64,000 nucleotides of DNA from Methylobacterium sp. E-005 (GTDB lineage Bacteria; Pseudomonadota; Alphaproteobacteria; Rhizobiales; Beijerinckiaceae). The stretch lies in assembly GCF_022829725.1 (NCBI RefSeq), contig NZ_JAKSYG010000093.1, positions 60,330 to 124,329 of the forward strand. The letters are read 5' to 3'. The notes under the pieces are model-generated. The model did no database searches. It worked only from the letters and a program-made list of their open reading frames with translations, and had not been told where the DNA came from. The translations under genes were made by a program, and so were the position numbers. Of the stretch, positions 36,569 to 45,378 are shown in pieces. Within the stretch, counting starts at the first letter, position 1, and the number at the start of each line of letters is the position of its first letter.

Positions 36569-37191
36569 GCGCGCCCGCCCGCAAGATCTTGGACGACCTG
36601 CGGCGCGCCCGCGCCCTCGTGATCCATCCCCGGGACGAGGAAGGCGCGGCGCTGCAGGAGCAGCTCCGCCGCCTCGGCTGTGCGGTTTCGCTGGCGTGGC
36701 CGCCACCGGCCGCCCTGCCGGGTGACATCGACACGCTGTTCATTCAACTCGACGACGCTCAGGTGATGCACCTCCTGCCGTCGATCGAGGCGATCGAGCC
36801 GGCCGTCATCGCCATCGTGGCCTATGAGAGCCCGACTTCCCTGAAGGCGATCGCCGACGTGAACGCGCACGGGGTGCTGAACAAGCCGCTCCATCCGCGG
36901 GGCGTCCTCACGCAGTTCGCCCTCGCCCGGTACCGGCGCAGCTACGAGGGCCGTCTGACCAGCAAGATCAACCGGCTGGAGGAGACGATGAAGGGCCGCC
37001 GCACGGTCGAGAAGGCGGTTCGTCTCCTCGTGGAGTTGAACCGGATCGACGAGGATGCCGCCTACAAGATGCTCCGCGATCGGGCGACCACCTCCCGGGT
37101 GCCGATGGCGAGCGTGGCCGAGGGTGTGGTCTCGGCCCACGAGGCGATGAGTGGCCTCGGCCTGCGCATCGCGTTGGCGGAAAAGCCCTGA
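36565..37191 (+). CDS. amiR: AmiR-like ANTAR-domain transcription antiterminator
   Basis: This 208-residue protein has a receiver-like N-terminal domain without an obvious phosphoacceptor Asp, a coiled-coil stretch, and a C-terminal ANTAR domain (about residues 135-195, containing KINRLEETMKGRRTVEKAV and DEDAAYKMLRDRA). ANTAR domains bind paired hexaloop hairpins in nascent RNA and prevent terminator formation. The gene overlaps amiC by four bases. A leader RNA with small hairpins and a strong terminator follows immediately, upstream of the nitrilase gene, and is its probable target. Confidence 0.88.
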   Translation: MSAPARKILDDLRRARALVIHPRDEEGAALQEQLRRLGCAVSLAWPPPAALPGDIDTLFIQLDDAQVMHLLPSIEAIEPAVIAIVAYESPTSLKAIADVNAHGVLNKPLHPRGVLTQFALARYRRSYEGRLTSKINRLEETMKGRRTVEKAVRLLVELNRIDEDAAYKMLRDRATTSRVPMASVAEGVVSAHEAMSGLGLRIALAEKP

Positions 37192-37255
37192 CTGTAGCAG
37201 TCTGCCGCAATTATCGGCTTGCCCTCGGGAAGACGACGGCTATCGTAACCGTATC

Positions 37256-37286
37256 GGGCAAGGTTGCCCCGCAGCAGGATTGCTGC
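37256..37286 (+). promoter_or_regulatory. Candidate ANTAR-binding double hairpin in the leader RNA
   Basis: Hairpin 1 is GGGC-AAGGTT-GCCC (37256-37269). Hairpin 2 is GCAGC-AGGATT-GCTGC (37271-37286). Both present six-base loops starting with A. The first also has G at loop position 4, as in known ANTAR targets, while the second has A there. They lie between an ANTAR-protein gene and an intrinsic terminator, which is where an antitermination element is expected. Confidence 0.5.
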
Positions 37287-37303
37287 ATCACATCTCGGCT
37301 TTG

Positions 37304-37346
37304 AAGCCTCTGGACCGCGGATGACGTCTGCGCCCAGGGGCTTTTT
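37304..37346 (+). terminator. Intrinsic terminator (attenuator) upstream of the nitrilase gene
   Basis: AAGCCTCTGG (37304-37313) pairs with CCAGGGGCTT (37334-37343) with one G-U pair. Inside it CGCGGA pairs with TCTGCG around a five-base loop, and TTTTT closes the element (37342-37346). It ends 16 bases before the nitrilase ATG and so would block the whole catabolic operon unless prevented. Confidence 0.75.
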
Positions 37347-37362
37347 GCGTTTTGGAGCTCTC

Positions 37363-38208
37363 ATGATCCAAGCGAACGATCCCGCACGCCCGCCGATACG
37401 CGTGTCCTGCATCCAGTTCGCGCCGGAATTCGGTGCGGTCGAATCCAACATCACCCAGGCGGCCGAGCGCGTCCGCGCGGCCGCGGCGGAGGGCAGCCGG
37501 CTGATCGTCCTGCCGGAACTCGCCAGCACCGGCTACGTCTTCGAATCGCAGGCCGAGGCAGCCTCCCTCGCCGAGCCGGTGCCGGACGGACCGACCACCC
37601 GGGCCTGGGCAGCGCTGGCCGCGGAACTCGGCGTTCATATCGTGGCGGGGATCGCCGAGCGCACCGGCGTTGTCCTCTACAACGCCGCCGTGATCGTCGG
37701 ACCCGAGGGCTATATCGGCACCTACCGCAAGGCGCATCTCTGGGACCAGGAGAACGTGTTCTTCGCCCGGGGCGACCTCGGCTTCCCGGTCTTCGACACG
37801 GCGCTCGGCAAGATCGGCATCGCGATCTGCTACGACGGATGGTTCCCCGAGACGTTCCGCCAGCTCGCGCTGGGCGGTGCCGAGATCGTCTGCATCCCGA
37901 CCAATTGGGTTCCGATGCCCGACCAGCCCGCGGGCGAAGCCGCCATGGCCAACACCCTGCACCGGGCCGCAGCCCATTCGAACGGCCTCTTCATCGCCTG
38001 CGCCGACCGGGTCGGCGTCGAGCGCGGCCAGCCCTTCGAGGGACAGAGCCTGATCATTGGACCGAAGGGCTGGCCGCTCGCCGGCCCGGCAAGCCGCGAG
38101 GCTGCGGAAACCCTCTCGGCCCTGGTCGACCTCGACGCGGCCGGACGCAAGGACCTGAACGCGTTCAATTCCCTCCTGCGCGATCGCCGCACCGACATCT
38201 ACGGCTGA
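37363..38208 (+). CDS. Nitrilase-superfamily carbon-nitrogen hydrolase
   Basis: This 281-residue protein has the Glu-Lys-Cys triad of the nitrilase superfamily: Glu in LPELASTGY (about 51), Lys in TYRKAHLW (about 122) and Cys in ICYDGWFPE (about 156). It hydrolyses a C-N bond of a nitrile, amide or carbamoyl compound. Exact specificity is not readable, but the AmiC/AmiR genes and the terminal amidase gene suggest small amides or nitriles. The ATG has GGAG six bases upstream and lies just beyond the attenuator. It is the first gene of the operon. Confidence 0.88.
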   Translation: MIQANDPARPPIRVSCIQFAPEFGAVESNITQAAERVRAAAAEGSRLIVLPELASTGYVFESQAEAASLAEPVPDGPTTRAWAALAAELGVHIVAGIAERTGVVLYNAAVIVGPEGYIGTYRKAHLWDQENVFFARGDLGFPVFDTALGKIGIAICYDGWFPETFRQLALGGAEIVCIPTNWVPMPDQPAGEAAMANTLHRAAAHSNGLFIACADRVGVERGQPFEGQSLIIGPKGWPLAGPASREAAETLSALVDLDAAGRKDLNAFNSLLRDRRTDIYG

Positions 38209-38249
38209 CGGTCACCGCCCCCATTCCCACCCGTTTCGAGGAGCCCCCT

Positions 38250-39404
38250 ATGGTGAAGCATCTGATCATCGGTACCGCCGCCCTCGGGCTTGTCGCCTCG
38301 GCCGCGCAGGGTGCCGACGGCAAGCCGATCGTCATCGGCGTCCCGATCGGCCTGTCGGGCGCCAACAGCGTCGTCGCCCCCTCAGTGGTTCAGTCGGCTG
38401 AACTCGCCGTCGAGGAGATCAACGCCAAGGGCGGCGTGCTCGGCCGCAAGCTCGCCCTCGAGGTGGCCGATGACGCCTCCGGCGCGGCCGGCGCCCAGAA
38501 GGCATTCGACAGCCTGATCTATCAAAAGAAGGTCGATGTCCTGATCTCCATGGAGACGAGCGCGGCCCGGAACGCCGGTCTGCCCGCCGTCACCAAGGGC
38601 CGGGTGCCCTACATCTACACCTCGTTCTACGAGGGCCATTCCTGCAACAAGAACCTGTTCGTGGACGCCTGGGTGCCGGAGCAGCAGGTGCCGCCGGTGG
38701 TCGACGCCTTCAAGGCGAAGGGGGCCAAGACCTACTTCCTGATCGGCAGCGACTATGCCTTCGGCCGCGGGATGCTCGGCTTCGCCAAGAGCTACGTCGA
38801 GAAGACCGGCGGCAAGGTCCTAGGCGAGGAATACCTGCCGATGGACGGCAGCGATTGGACTGCGATCATCTCCAAATTGAAAGAGGCCAAGCCTGACGCG
38901 CTGATCACGTCGACGGCCGGCGGCGCACCGAACGTGACGCTGACGAAGCAGCTGCGCGGCGCGGGTGTCACCCTGCCCTTTGCCAACCTCGCGTTAGACG
39001 AGGGCACCGCCAAGAGCATGGGGGCCGATGCCGAGGGCGTCTATTTGTCCGCGTCCTACGTCACCGGGATCGACGGCGCCGAGAACAAGGCGTTCCTCGC
39101 CGCCATGAAGAAGAAGTTCGGCGCCGAGCTGCGCACGCCGAACGACCTCTCGGTTCCGGAATATGAGGCGATCTACCTCTACAAGGCAGCCGTCGAGAAG
39201 GCGGGCGGGACTGAGACCGTCAAGGTCTTGGAGGCGCTGCCGACGGTGAGCTTCACCGGTCCGCGGGGCACGATCCGCATGAGCAAGCAGCATCACGCGC
39301 CGCTGACGATGTATCTCGGCCAGATCCAGGCGGACGGCACCGTGAAGGTCGCCGACACCTTCAAGGATGTCGATCCCGGGGAGCAGTGCCCGAAGCTGCA
39401 ATGA
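38250..39404 (+). CDS. ABC transporter substrate-binding protein (branched-chain/amide type)
   Basis: This 384-residue exported protein has a signal peptide (HLIIGTAALGLVASAAQG) and the type I periplasmic-binding fold of the Liv/urea/amide group. Typical stretches are IGVPIGLSGANSVVAPSVVQ, VEEINAKGGVLGRKL and FLIGSDYAFGRGM. Similarity in layout to the AmiC-like sensor suggests that both bind the same class of ligand. GAGGAG precedes the ATG. It feeds the permease and ATPase proteins encoded downstream. Confidence 0.9.
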   Translation: MVKHLIIGTAALGLVASAAQGADGKPIVIGVPIGLSGANSVVAPSVVQSAELAVEEINAKGGVLGRKLALEVADDASGAAGAQKAFDSLIYQKKVDVLISMETSAARNAGLPAVTKGRVPYIYTSFYEGHSCNKNLFVDAWVPEQQVPPVVDAFKAKGAKTYFLIGSDYAFGRGMLGFAKSYVEKTGGKVLGEEYLPMDGSDWTAIISKLKEAKPDALITSTAGGAPNVTLTKQLRGAGVTLPFANLALDEGTAKSMGADAEGVYLSASYVTGIDGAENKAFLAAMKKKFGAELRTPNDLSVPEYEAIYLYKAAVEKAGGTETVKVLEALPTVSFTGPRGTIRMSKQHHAPLTMYLGQIQADGTVKVADTFKDVDPGEQCPKLQ

Positions 39405-39512
39405 GGGAAGCGCGCTGAGGGAATCGCGGAACTCCCGACGTAGCAGAGCGGGGAGGGAGCGCCTCGCTACCCACTGCCTCCCCTGCCGTTCCCGCACACC
39501 CGGAACCCTCCG

Positions 39513-40346
39513 ATGCTGCTGACCCTCGACATCCTGACCACCGCGGCGATCCTGTTCATCGTCTCGATCGGCCTCCTGGCGATCTTCGGCGTGCTCAAGA
39601 TCATCAACTTCGCCCACGGGGCGTGGCTCACGGTCGGGGCCTATTGCGCGGTGGTGACAGCAAAGCTCGGGCTCAACCCGTGGCTGGCGCTGCCGCTGGC
39701 CTTCCTCGTCGGCGCGGTTCTGGGCGGCATTGCGGAGCACTTCATCATCCGCCCGCTCTATCGCAGGCCGCTCGACGCGATCCTGGCCACCTGGGGGCTC
39801 GGCATCGTGGTCGGGCAGCTCGTCACCCTGGGTTTAGGCCGGGACGTCCAGCTCACGCCGAATCTCTACGCCGGCACCGTCGCATTCCTCGGCGTGGATT
39901 ACTCCGCCTACCGCCTCGTCGCGCTCGGCATCGCGCTGGTGATCGGTACCATGTTCGCGCTCGCCATCGAGCGGACACGCCTCGGCCTCTCGGCGAGGGC
40001 GGTGATCATGAACGAGACGCTGGCGCGCAGCCTGGGCATCGACACGGGCCGCGTGCGCCTCGTGGTGTTCATGATCGGCGCCGGCCTCGCGGCGCTGGCC
40101 GGCGTTCTGCTGACGCCGCTGACCAGCGTCGATCCGAACATGGGCGTCGCGTGGCTGATCGGCGCCTTCATGCTGGTGATGGTCGCCGACGCCTCGTACC
40201 TCGCCCTGGCGGCGGCCTGCCTCGTCTTCGGGGCAGCGCAGGTCCTGATCAGCACCTTCGTGAGCCCGATCCTGGGCAGCATCGCCATCGCGGTGCTGGC
40301 CGCCCTCGTGCTTCGGATCAGCCCGAAAGGTTTCTCCCGTGCTTGA
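39513..40346 (+). CDS. Branched-chain-type ABC transporter permease (LivH-like)
   Basis: This 277-residue membrane protein has about eight hydrophobic helices and the LivH-type opening LLAIFGVLKIINFAHGAWL. The cytoplasmic coupling segment SARAVIMNETLARSLGIDT lies near residue 155-175. It forms half of the translocation pore. The last eight bases overlap the next gene, which shows tight coupling. Confidence 0.92.
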   Translation: MLLTLDILTTAAILFIVSIGLLAIFGVLKIINFAHGAWLTVGAYCAVVTAKLGLNPWLALPLAFLVGAVLGGIAEHFIIRPLYRRPLDAILATWGLGIVVGQLVTLGLGRDVQLTPNLYAGTVAFLGVDYSAYRLVALGIALVIGTMFALAIERTRLGLSARAVIMNETLARSLGIDTGRVRLVVFMIGAGLAALAGVLLTPLTSVDPNMGVAWLIGAFMLVMVADASYLALAAACLVFGAAQVLISTFVSPILGSIAIAVLAALVLRISPKGFSRA

Positions 40347-42147
40347 GACCGCTCCCGTCGCCCGGCGTGCCGTGCCGGCGCCCGGCCGGCGACCCCGCCT
40401 GGCCCGCACGGCGCCCTTCGTGGTCGCCGGTCTCACCGCCCTGGCGCTCTGGATCGCGCCGCTTGTCCTCGACACCTTCGCGGTCAACGTCCTGACGCGC
40501 TCGATGATCTACGCCGTGCCGGCCGTCACCGTGGACTTGCTCTGGGGCTTCGCCGGCATCCTGACCTTCGGGCAGGCGGCCTTCTTCGGCGTCGGCGCCT
40601 ACGCGGCCGCCATGATCCTGAACGCCTACGGGGCGACGCCGCTGGGCATCGCTGCGGCATTGGCCACCGCGATCGCCGCGCCGGCGCTGCTCGGCCTCGT
40701 GGTCGGCTGGCTATCCTTCTACCACCGCTCGACGCCGCTCTACGCCTCGGTGATCTCGCTGGTTGTCCCAATCGTGGTGGTCCAGCTCATCTACGCGGGC
40801 GGGGAATGGACTGGCTCCAGCAGCGGCCTCGTCGGCTTCGACGTGCTGCCCTTTGAGATCGAAGGCTATTTTCGCCTTGCAGCCCTGGTTCTGGTCGCCG
40901 TCACCCTGGCCGCCTGGATCCTCGTGCGCTCGGATGCCGGACGCGCCCTCGTGGCGCTCCGGGACAACGAGGCGCGCTGCGCCTATCTCGGCCTCAATCC
41001 CCGCCGCCTGCAGATCCTGCTGACGGCCGGACTCGCCGCCGTTGCGGGTTTCGCGGGCTTCCTGTTCGCCAACGCCTCGGGCGTCGTCGCCCCGGAGAAT
41101 GCCGGGTTCCTGTTCGGCACCGAACTGGTGATCTGGGTCGCGCTTGGCGGCCGCGGCACGCTGCTCGGCCCGGTGCTTGGCACGATCGCCATCGATTACC
41201 TCGCGGCGAACCTGTCCGGGGACCTGCCCTTCCTCTGGCAGCTCCTGCTGGGAACGGCCTTCGTGGCCATCATCATCCTGCTGCCCGGTGGCCTTGCCGA
41301 CCTCGTCGGCCGACTGTGGCGGGTGCTGCCGTTCGGCCGGTCAGGGCCATCCGCCCCCGCGCTCGCGGCCCGGGAGGACGGGACGGAGCCGACGGCCACC
41401 GATACCTCCATCCTCAAGGTCCAGGGCCTCGCCAAGGCTTATGGCAGCCTGACGGTGCTGGAAGCGATCGACCTCGAGATCCGGGCCGGCGAACTCGTGA
41501 GTTTGGTCGGTCCGAACGGCGCCGGAAAGACGACCCTGATGCGCTGTCTCAGCGACGGCACCGAGCCGTTCACGGGCTCGATCGCCGTCGGCGGTACCGC
41601 CATCACCGGGCTGACCCCGAACCGGATCGTCGGGCTCGGGGTCGGGCGCAAGTTCCAGGTCGCGAGCGTCTTCGAGAGCCTGTCGGTCGCGGATTGCCTG
41701 CGGCTCGCCCGGGCCTCGCACGACGGGTTGAACCCGACCGGCCGGGCCGCGACGCTGGGCCTGCCGCAGGCCGCCCTCGACGTCCTGCGGATGACAGGTC
41801 TCGACCGCCGGCTTCCGGAGCCCGCCCGGCTCCTGTCGCACGGGCAGAAGCAGGCCCTCGAACTCGCCATGGTGGTGGCGCTGGAGCCGCGCCTGATTTT
41901 GCTCGACGAGCCGACCGCCGGCCTGACCAAAGCCGAGCGCACCACGATCGGACGCGTTCTCAAGGATCTCACCGCCAACGGGCGGATTGCCGCCGTGCTG
42001 GTCGAGCACGACCTCGACTTCGTGCGGGAGATCTCGTCGCGGATCGTGGTGCTGCACCAGGGCCGGCTGGTCCTCGACGGCACGGTCGAAGCGGTGGTCG
42101 GCTCCGAGCTGGTCCGGACCATCTATTCGGGAGGCGCCCATGGCTGA
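40339..42147 (+). CDS. Fused ABC transporter permease-ATPase (LivM-LivG-like)
   Basis: This 602-residue protein combines a LivM-type permease (about residues 30-325, with DLLWGFAGILTFGQAAFFGV and LVALRDNEARCAYLGLNPRR) and a LivG-type ATPase (about 355-600). The ATPase part has Walker A GPNGAGKTT near 391, the signature LLSHGQKQALELAM and Walker B LILLDEPTAGL near 520. Such fusions occur in this transporter family and fix the 1:1 stoichiometry of the two parts. It overlaps both neighbouring genes by eight bases. Confidence 0.92.
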   Translation: MLETAPVARRAVPAPGRRPRLARTAPFVVAGLTALALWIAPLVLDTFAVNVLTRSMIYAVPAVTVDLLWGFAGILTFGQAAFFGVGAYAAAMILNAYGATPLGIAAALATAIAAPALLGLVVGWLSFYHRSTPLYASVISLVVPIVVVQLIYAGGEWTGSSSGLVGFDVLPFEIEGYFRLAALVLVAVTLAAWILVRSDAGRALVALRDNEARCAYLGLNPRRLQILLTAGLAAVAGFAGFLFANASGVVAPENAGFLFGTELVIWVALGGRGTLLGPVLGTIAIDYLAANLSGDLPFLWQLLLGTAFVAIIILLPGGLADLVGRLWRVLPFGRSGPSAPALAAREDGTEPTATDTSILKVQGLAKAYGSLTVLEAIDLEIRAGELVSLVGPNGAGKTTLMRCLSDGTEPFTGSIAVGGTAITGLTPNRIVGLGVGRKFQVASVFESLSVADCLRLARASHDGLNPTGRAATLGLPQAALDVLRMTGLDRRLPEPARLLSHGQKQALELAMVVALEPRLILLDEPTAGLTKAERTTIGRVLKDLTANGRIAAVLVEHDLDFVREISSRIVVLHQGRLVLDGTVEAVVGSELVRTIYSGGAHG

Positions 42148-42892
42148 AGCGATGACGGACGCGACAGCCGCGGCGGCGCGGGTCGCGCCGGCGGGGGCCG
42201 CCCTCGCCCTGGACAACGTCGCGAGCGGCTACGGGGCCGTCTCGATCGTGAAGGGCGTCTCCCTGTCGGTGGCGCCCGGGGAGATCGTCGCTCTTCTTGG
42301 CAAGAACGGCATGGGCAAGACCACCCTGCTCAAGACCATTTTGGGCATGGTGGCGCTGCGCGGCGGCGGGATCACTATCGACGGACAGGCACTCGGGACC
42401 CTGTCCCCCGCCAAGCTCGTCGCCCTGGGCGTCGGATACGCCCCCCAGGAGCAGCCCCTGTTCCAGGATCTTTCGATCCGCGACAACCTGCGCCTCGCAG
42501 TCCCGTCGGACCGGCATCTGCCGGCGGCGCTGGAGCGGCTGTTCGGCCATTTCCCCTTCCTGAAGGACCGCCTCGCCCAGCGCGCCGGGACGCTCTCCGG
42601 TGGCGAGCAGAAGATGCTGATCCTCGGGCGCGCGCTGATGCTGCGCCCGCGCCTCCTCCTCATCGACGAGATCTCCGAGGGGGTTCAACCCTCCATGGTC
42701 GAGCGCCTGCGCAAGGTCCTGCTGGCCGAGCGCGACGGTGGCCTGTCCATGCTGGTGGTCGAGCAACATGTCGCCTTCGCCCTCGGCCTCGCCGACCGCT
42801 ACGCGGTGCTGAAGCTCGGCGAGATCGTGGACAGCGGCTCCACCAAGGCCCCAGACGCGCAGGCGCGCGTCATCGACCACCTTGCGGTGTGA
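42140..42892 (+). CDS. ABC transporter ATPase (LivF-like)
   Basis: This 250-residue ATPase has Walker A GKNGMGKTT (about 53), signature LSGGEQKML (about 152) and Walker B LLLIDEISEGVQPSM (about 172), the LivF pattern. It pairs with the ATPase half of the preceding fused protein. GGGAGG precedes ATG 42140, which lies inside the end of the upstream gene. Confidence 0.92.
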   Translation: MAEAMTDATAAAARVAPAGAALALDNVASGYGAVSIVKGVSLSVAPGEIVALLGKNGMGKTTLLKTILGMVALRGGGITIDGQALGTLSPAKLVALGVGYAPQEQPLFQDLSIRDNLRLAVPSDRHLPAALERLFGHFPFLKDRLAQRAGTLSGGEQKMLILGRALMLRPRLLLIDEISEGVQPSMVERLRKVLLAERDGGLSMLVVEQHVAFALGLADRYAVLKLGEIVDSGSTKAPDAQARVIDHLAV

Positions 42893-42898
42893 TCCCCC

Positions 42899-43843
42899 AT
42901 GGAGCTCAACACCTTCTCCATCGCGGCCCGTTGCCCCCGGACCGGACAGCTCGGCGTCGCCGTGGCGAGCGCCGTCCCGGCCGTGGGCGGGCTCTGCCCG
43001 TATATCCGGGCCGGGATCGGCGCCGTCACGACCCAGTCCTGGGTGAACCCCTACCTCGCCCTACGCATTCTGGATGGGCTCTCTGAGGGGAAAGATGCAA
43101 ATGCAACCCTGACGGCGGCGCTCGGCACCGATGATCGGGCGGATCTGCGCCAGATCGGGTTGGTCGACAGCAACGGGACAGCCGCCTGCTGGACCGGCGC
43201 CGGATGTACCGCAGAGGCCGGGCACCGCAGCGGGGCAGGCTACGCCGTTCAGGGCAACATGCTGGCCAGCGCCGACGTGATCGACGCCATGGCTCGGGCC
43301 TTCGAGGACAGTGCGGCCTGCGATCTCGACGAGCGGCTGATACGGGTTCTCGAAGCCGGAGAGGCTGCGGGTGGCGACCGCCGGGGCAAGCAATCGGCGG
43401 CGCTGAAGATCGTCGACACCGAAGATTATCCCCGTTTCGACCTGCGCGTCGACGAGCACGGGCGCCCGGTCGCCGAACTGCGCCGGATCCTCGCCGTCGC
43501 CCGGCGGCAGCTCATCCCCTTCGTGGCCGGGATGCCGCGGCGGGATGGCCCGGCCGGCGCGTTGCCGGAGGATGTCGCCGCCATGCTGCTCCGGCCGCCC
43601 GCGGACAGACCCGGCGCGGACTCCCACGGCGCGCCGGATCTGCTGCTCGATATCATTGGCCTGTCGCCGGAAGCGGCCGGACGGGTCGCGCACCTGCAAT
43701 CCCGCTTCGCCCCGATCCTGGACGAGATCCGGACGCTGCGCAGCCTCGACCTTACCTCTGTCCACCCGCCGGTCGTCTTCGACCCGAATCTTCCCTATCG
43801 CCGGCCGGCCCAAGGCTGTCACCCCATGACTGATGCCCCATGA
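42899..43843 (+). CDS. DUF1028 (Ntn-hydrolase-like) protein
   Basis: This 314-residue protein matches DUF1028: NTFSIAARCPRTGQLGVAVA at the start, VTTQSWVNPYLALRILDGLS, then GYAVQGNMLASADVIDAMA and DLRVDEHGRPVAELRRIL. The domain has an Ntn-hydrolase-like fold. Here it is followed by a C-terminal peptidoglycan-binding-like helical segment. No enzymatic activity is firmly established. It lies 6 bases after the LivF-like gene and overlaps the amidase gene by four bases (ATGA), so it is very likely part of the same catabolic function. Confidence 0.85.
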   Translation: MELNTFSIAARCPRTGQLGVAVASAVPAVGGLCPYIRAGIGAVTTQSWVNPYLALRILDGLSEGKDANATLTAALGTDDRADLRQIGLVDSNGTAACWTGAGCTAEAGHRSGAGYAVQGNMLASADVIDAMARAFEDSAACDLDERLIRVLEAGEAAGGDRRGKQSAALKIVDTEDYPRFDLRVDEHGRPVAELRRILAVARRQLIPFVAGMPRRDGPAGALPEDVAAMLLRPPADRPGADSHGAPDLLLDIIGLSPEAAGRVAHLQSRFAPILDEIRTLRSLDLTSVHPPVVFDPNLPYRRPAQGCHPMTDAP

Positions 43844-45246
43844 CTGACGCCCTCTGGTCCCTGCCGATCACGGAGCTCGCTCGACGGATTGCGGGGCGGT
43901 CGTTGTCGAGCGTCGAACTGGTCGGGGCCTGTCTCGACCGGATCGAACGCCTCGACGGCGATCTTCAGAGCTTCGTATGTCTGTCGGCGGACGCCCTGGA
44001 GATGGCGCAGGCGGCCGACGCGGAGATCGCGAAAACCGGTCCGCGGGGGCCGCTCCACGGGATCCCGATCGGCATCAAGGACAATTACACGACGGCCGAC
44101 CTGCCGACCCGGGCTGGGACGGCGGTCGACGCGCTGACCTTCCCGCGGACGGACAGCCACTGCGTGGCGAAGCTGCGGGCGGCGGGCGCGGTGATCCTCG
44201 GCAAGCTGCGCATGCACGAATTCGCCTGGGGCATGGTCACGCCGCCGACGCGCAATCCCTGGGATCTCGCGCGGGTGCCGGGGGGCTCCAGCGGCGGTTC
44301 GGGGGCCGCGGTGGCGGCCGGGCTCTGTCCGGCGGCCCTGGGCTCGGATACGGGCGGTTCGATCCGCATCCCGGCGGCCCTGTGCGGCGTCGTCGGCCTC
44401 AAGCCGACCTACGGGCGGATCGGCCGCTCGGGGATCGTGCCGCATTCCTGGTCCCTCGACCATGCCGGACCGCTGAGCCGGACGGTGGCCGATGCGGCGC
44501 TCCTGCTCGGCGTCCTCGCCGGGTCCGATCCGGACGATCCGGCGGCCTCGTCAGCCCCGGTGCCGGACTATCGCGCCGCCCTTGCCGCGCCGGTCCGAGG
44601 CCTGCGCGTGGCGGTGATCCGCAACCACTTTTTCGAGGCGATCGACGCGGACGTCGCCGCCGCCGTCGAAGCGGCGATCCGCTTCTTCGCCGGGGAGGGC
44701 TGCCCGGTGCGGGACGTCGCGGTACCATCCCTGCGCTACGGGCTCGGCGCCATCTACGCGATCGAGCTGGCCTCTTCGGCGGCCTATCACGACCGCAATC
44801 GCGCGCAGGGCCATGTGAACGGCTTCGCGGCGGATGTGCGGGACCTTGTGGAAATGGGCCGGTTCGTCACCGGACCGGACTACCTGCGGGCCGAGCAGGC
44901 CCGGGCGCTGATCATGGCCGAGATGGCCGCCACCCTGGCGGAAGCGGATGTGATCGTCACCCCCACCGCGCCATTGACGGCGTGGCGGTCCGACGAATCC
45001 ACGGTGACGATCGCGGGACGGCCGGAGAGCGTCCTGGCGGCCTCGTGGCGCCTCACCTATCCGTTCAATCTCACGGGACTTCCGGCCCTCGCACTGCCCT
45101 GCGGCTTCGACCGGCGGGGCCTGCCGATCAGCCTGCAGATCGCCGCCCGGCCCTTCGCGGAGGATCGGCTCCTCGCCTTCGCCCATCGGTATGAACAGGC
45201 CCACGATTGGTGGCGCCAAGTCCCGCCCTTCGCACGCGAGCCCTGA
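43840..45246 (+). CDS. Amidase (amidase-signature family)
   Basis: This 468-residue amidase-signature enzyme has the Ser-cisSer-Lys triad: Lys in GIPIGIKDNYTT (about 80), the cis-Ser in GGSSGGSGAAVAAG (about 148-160) and the nucleophile Ser in LGSDTGGSIRIPAAL (about 170-177). It hydrolyses an amide to acid and ammonia. As last gene of the operon it may act after the nitrilase-family enzyme or on the transported amide itself. The start overlaps the DUF1028 stop. Confidence 0.9.
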   Translation: MTDALWSLPITELARRIAGRSLSSVELVGACLDRIERLDGDLQSFVCLSADALEMAQAADAEIAKTGPRGPLHGIPIGIKDNYTTADLPTRAGTAVDALTFPRTDSHCVAKLRAAGAVILGKLRMHEFAWGMVTPPTRNPWDLARVPGGSSGGSGAAVAAGLCPAALGSDTGGSIRIPAALCGVVGLKPTYGRIGRSGIVPHSWSLDHAGPLSRTVADAALLLGVLAGSDPDDPAASSAPVPDYRAALAAPVRGLRVAVIRNHFFEAIDADVAAAVEAAIRFFAGEGCPVRDVAVPSLRYGLGAIYAIELASSAAYHDRNRAQGHVNGFAADVRDLVEMGRFVTGPDYLRAEQARALIMAEMAATLAEADVIVTPTAPLTAWRSDESTVTIAGRPESVLAASWRLTYPFNLTGLPALALPCGFDRRGLPISLQIAARPFAEDRLLAFAHRYEQAHDWWRQVPPFAREP

Positions 45247-45378
45247 CCAATGGCGCAGGGCCAGCCGAACATCCGGTGTCACGTCAGGCAGCAGCGCTAA
45301 CCTATCGGGGATGGCACCCGATCGAACTCCATGACGCCTCGGCCGTTCCAAAGCTGCAGCAACAGCACGGACAACCGC

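Noticed and set aside
34895..36706. Minus-strand open frame of 603 codons opposite amiC
   Set aside because: It is antisense to the AmiC-like gene and has no family resemblance or start signal.
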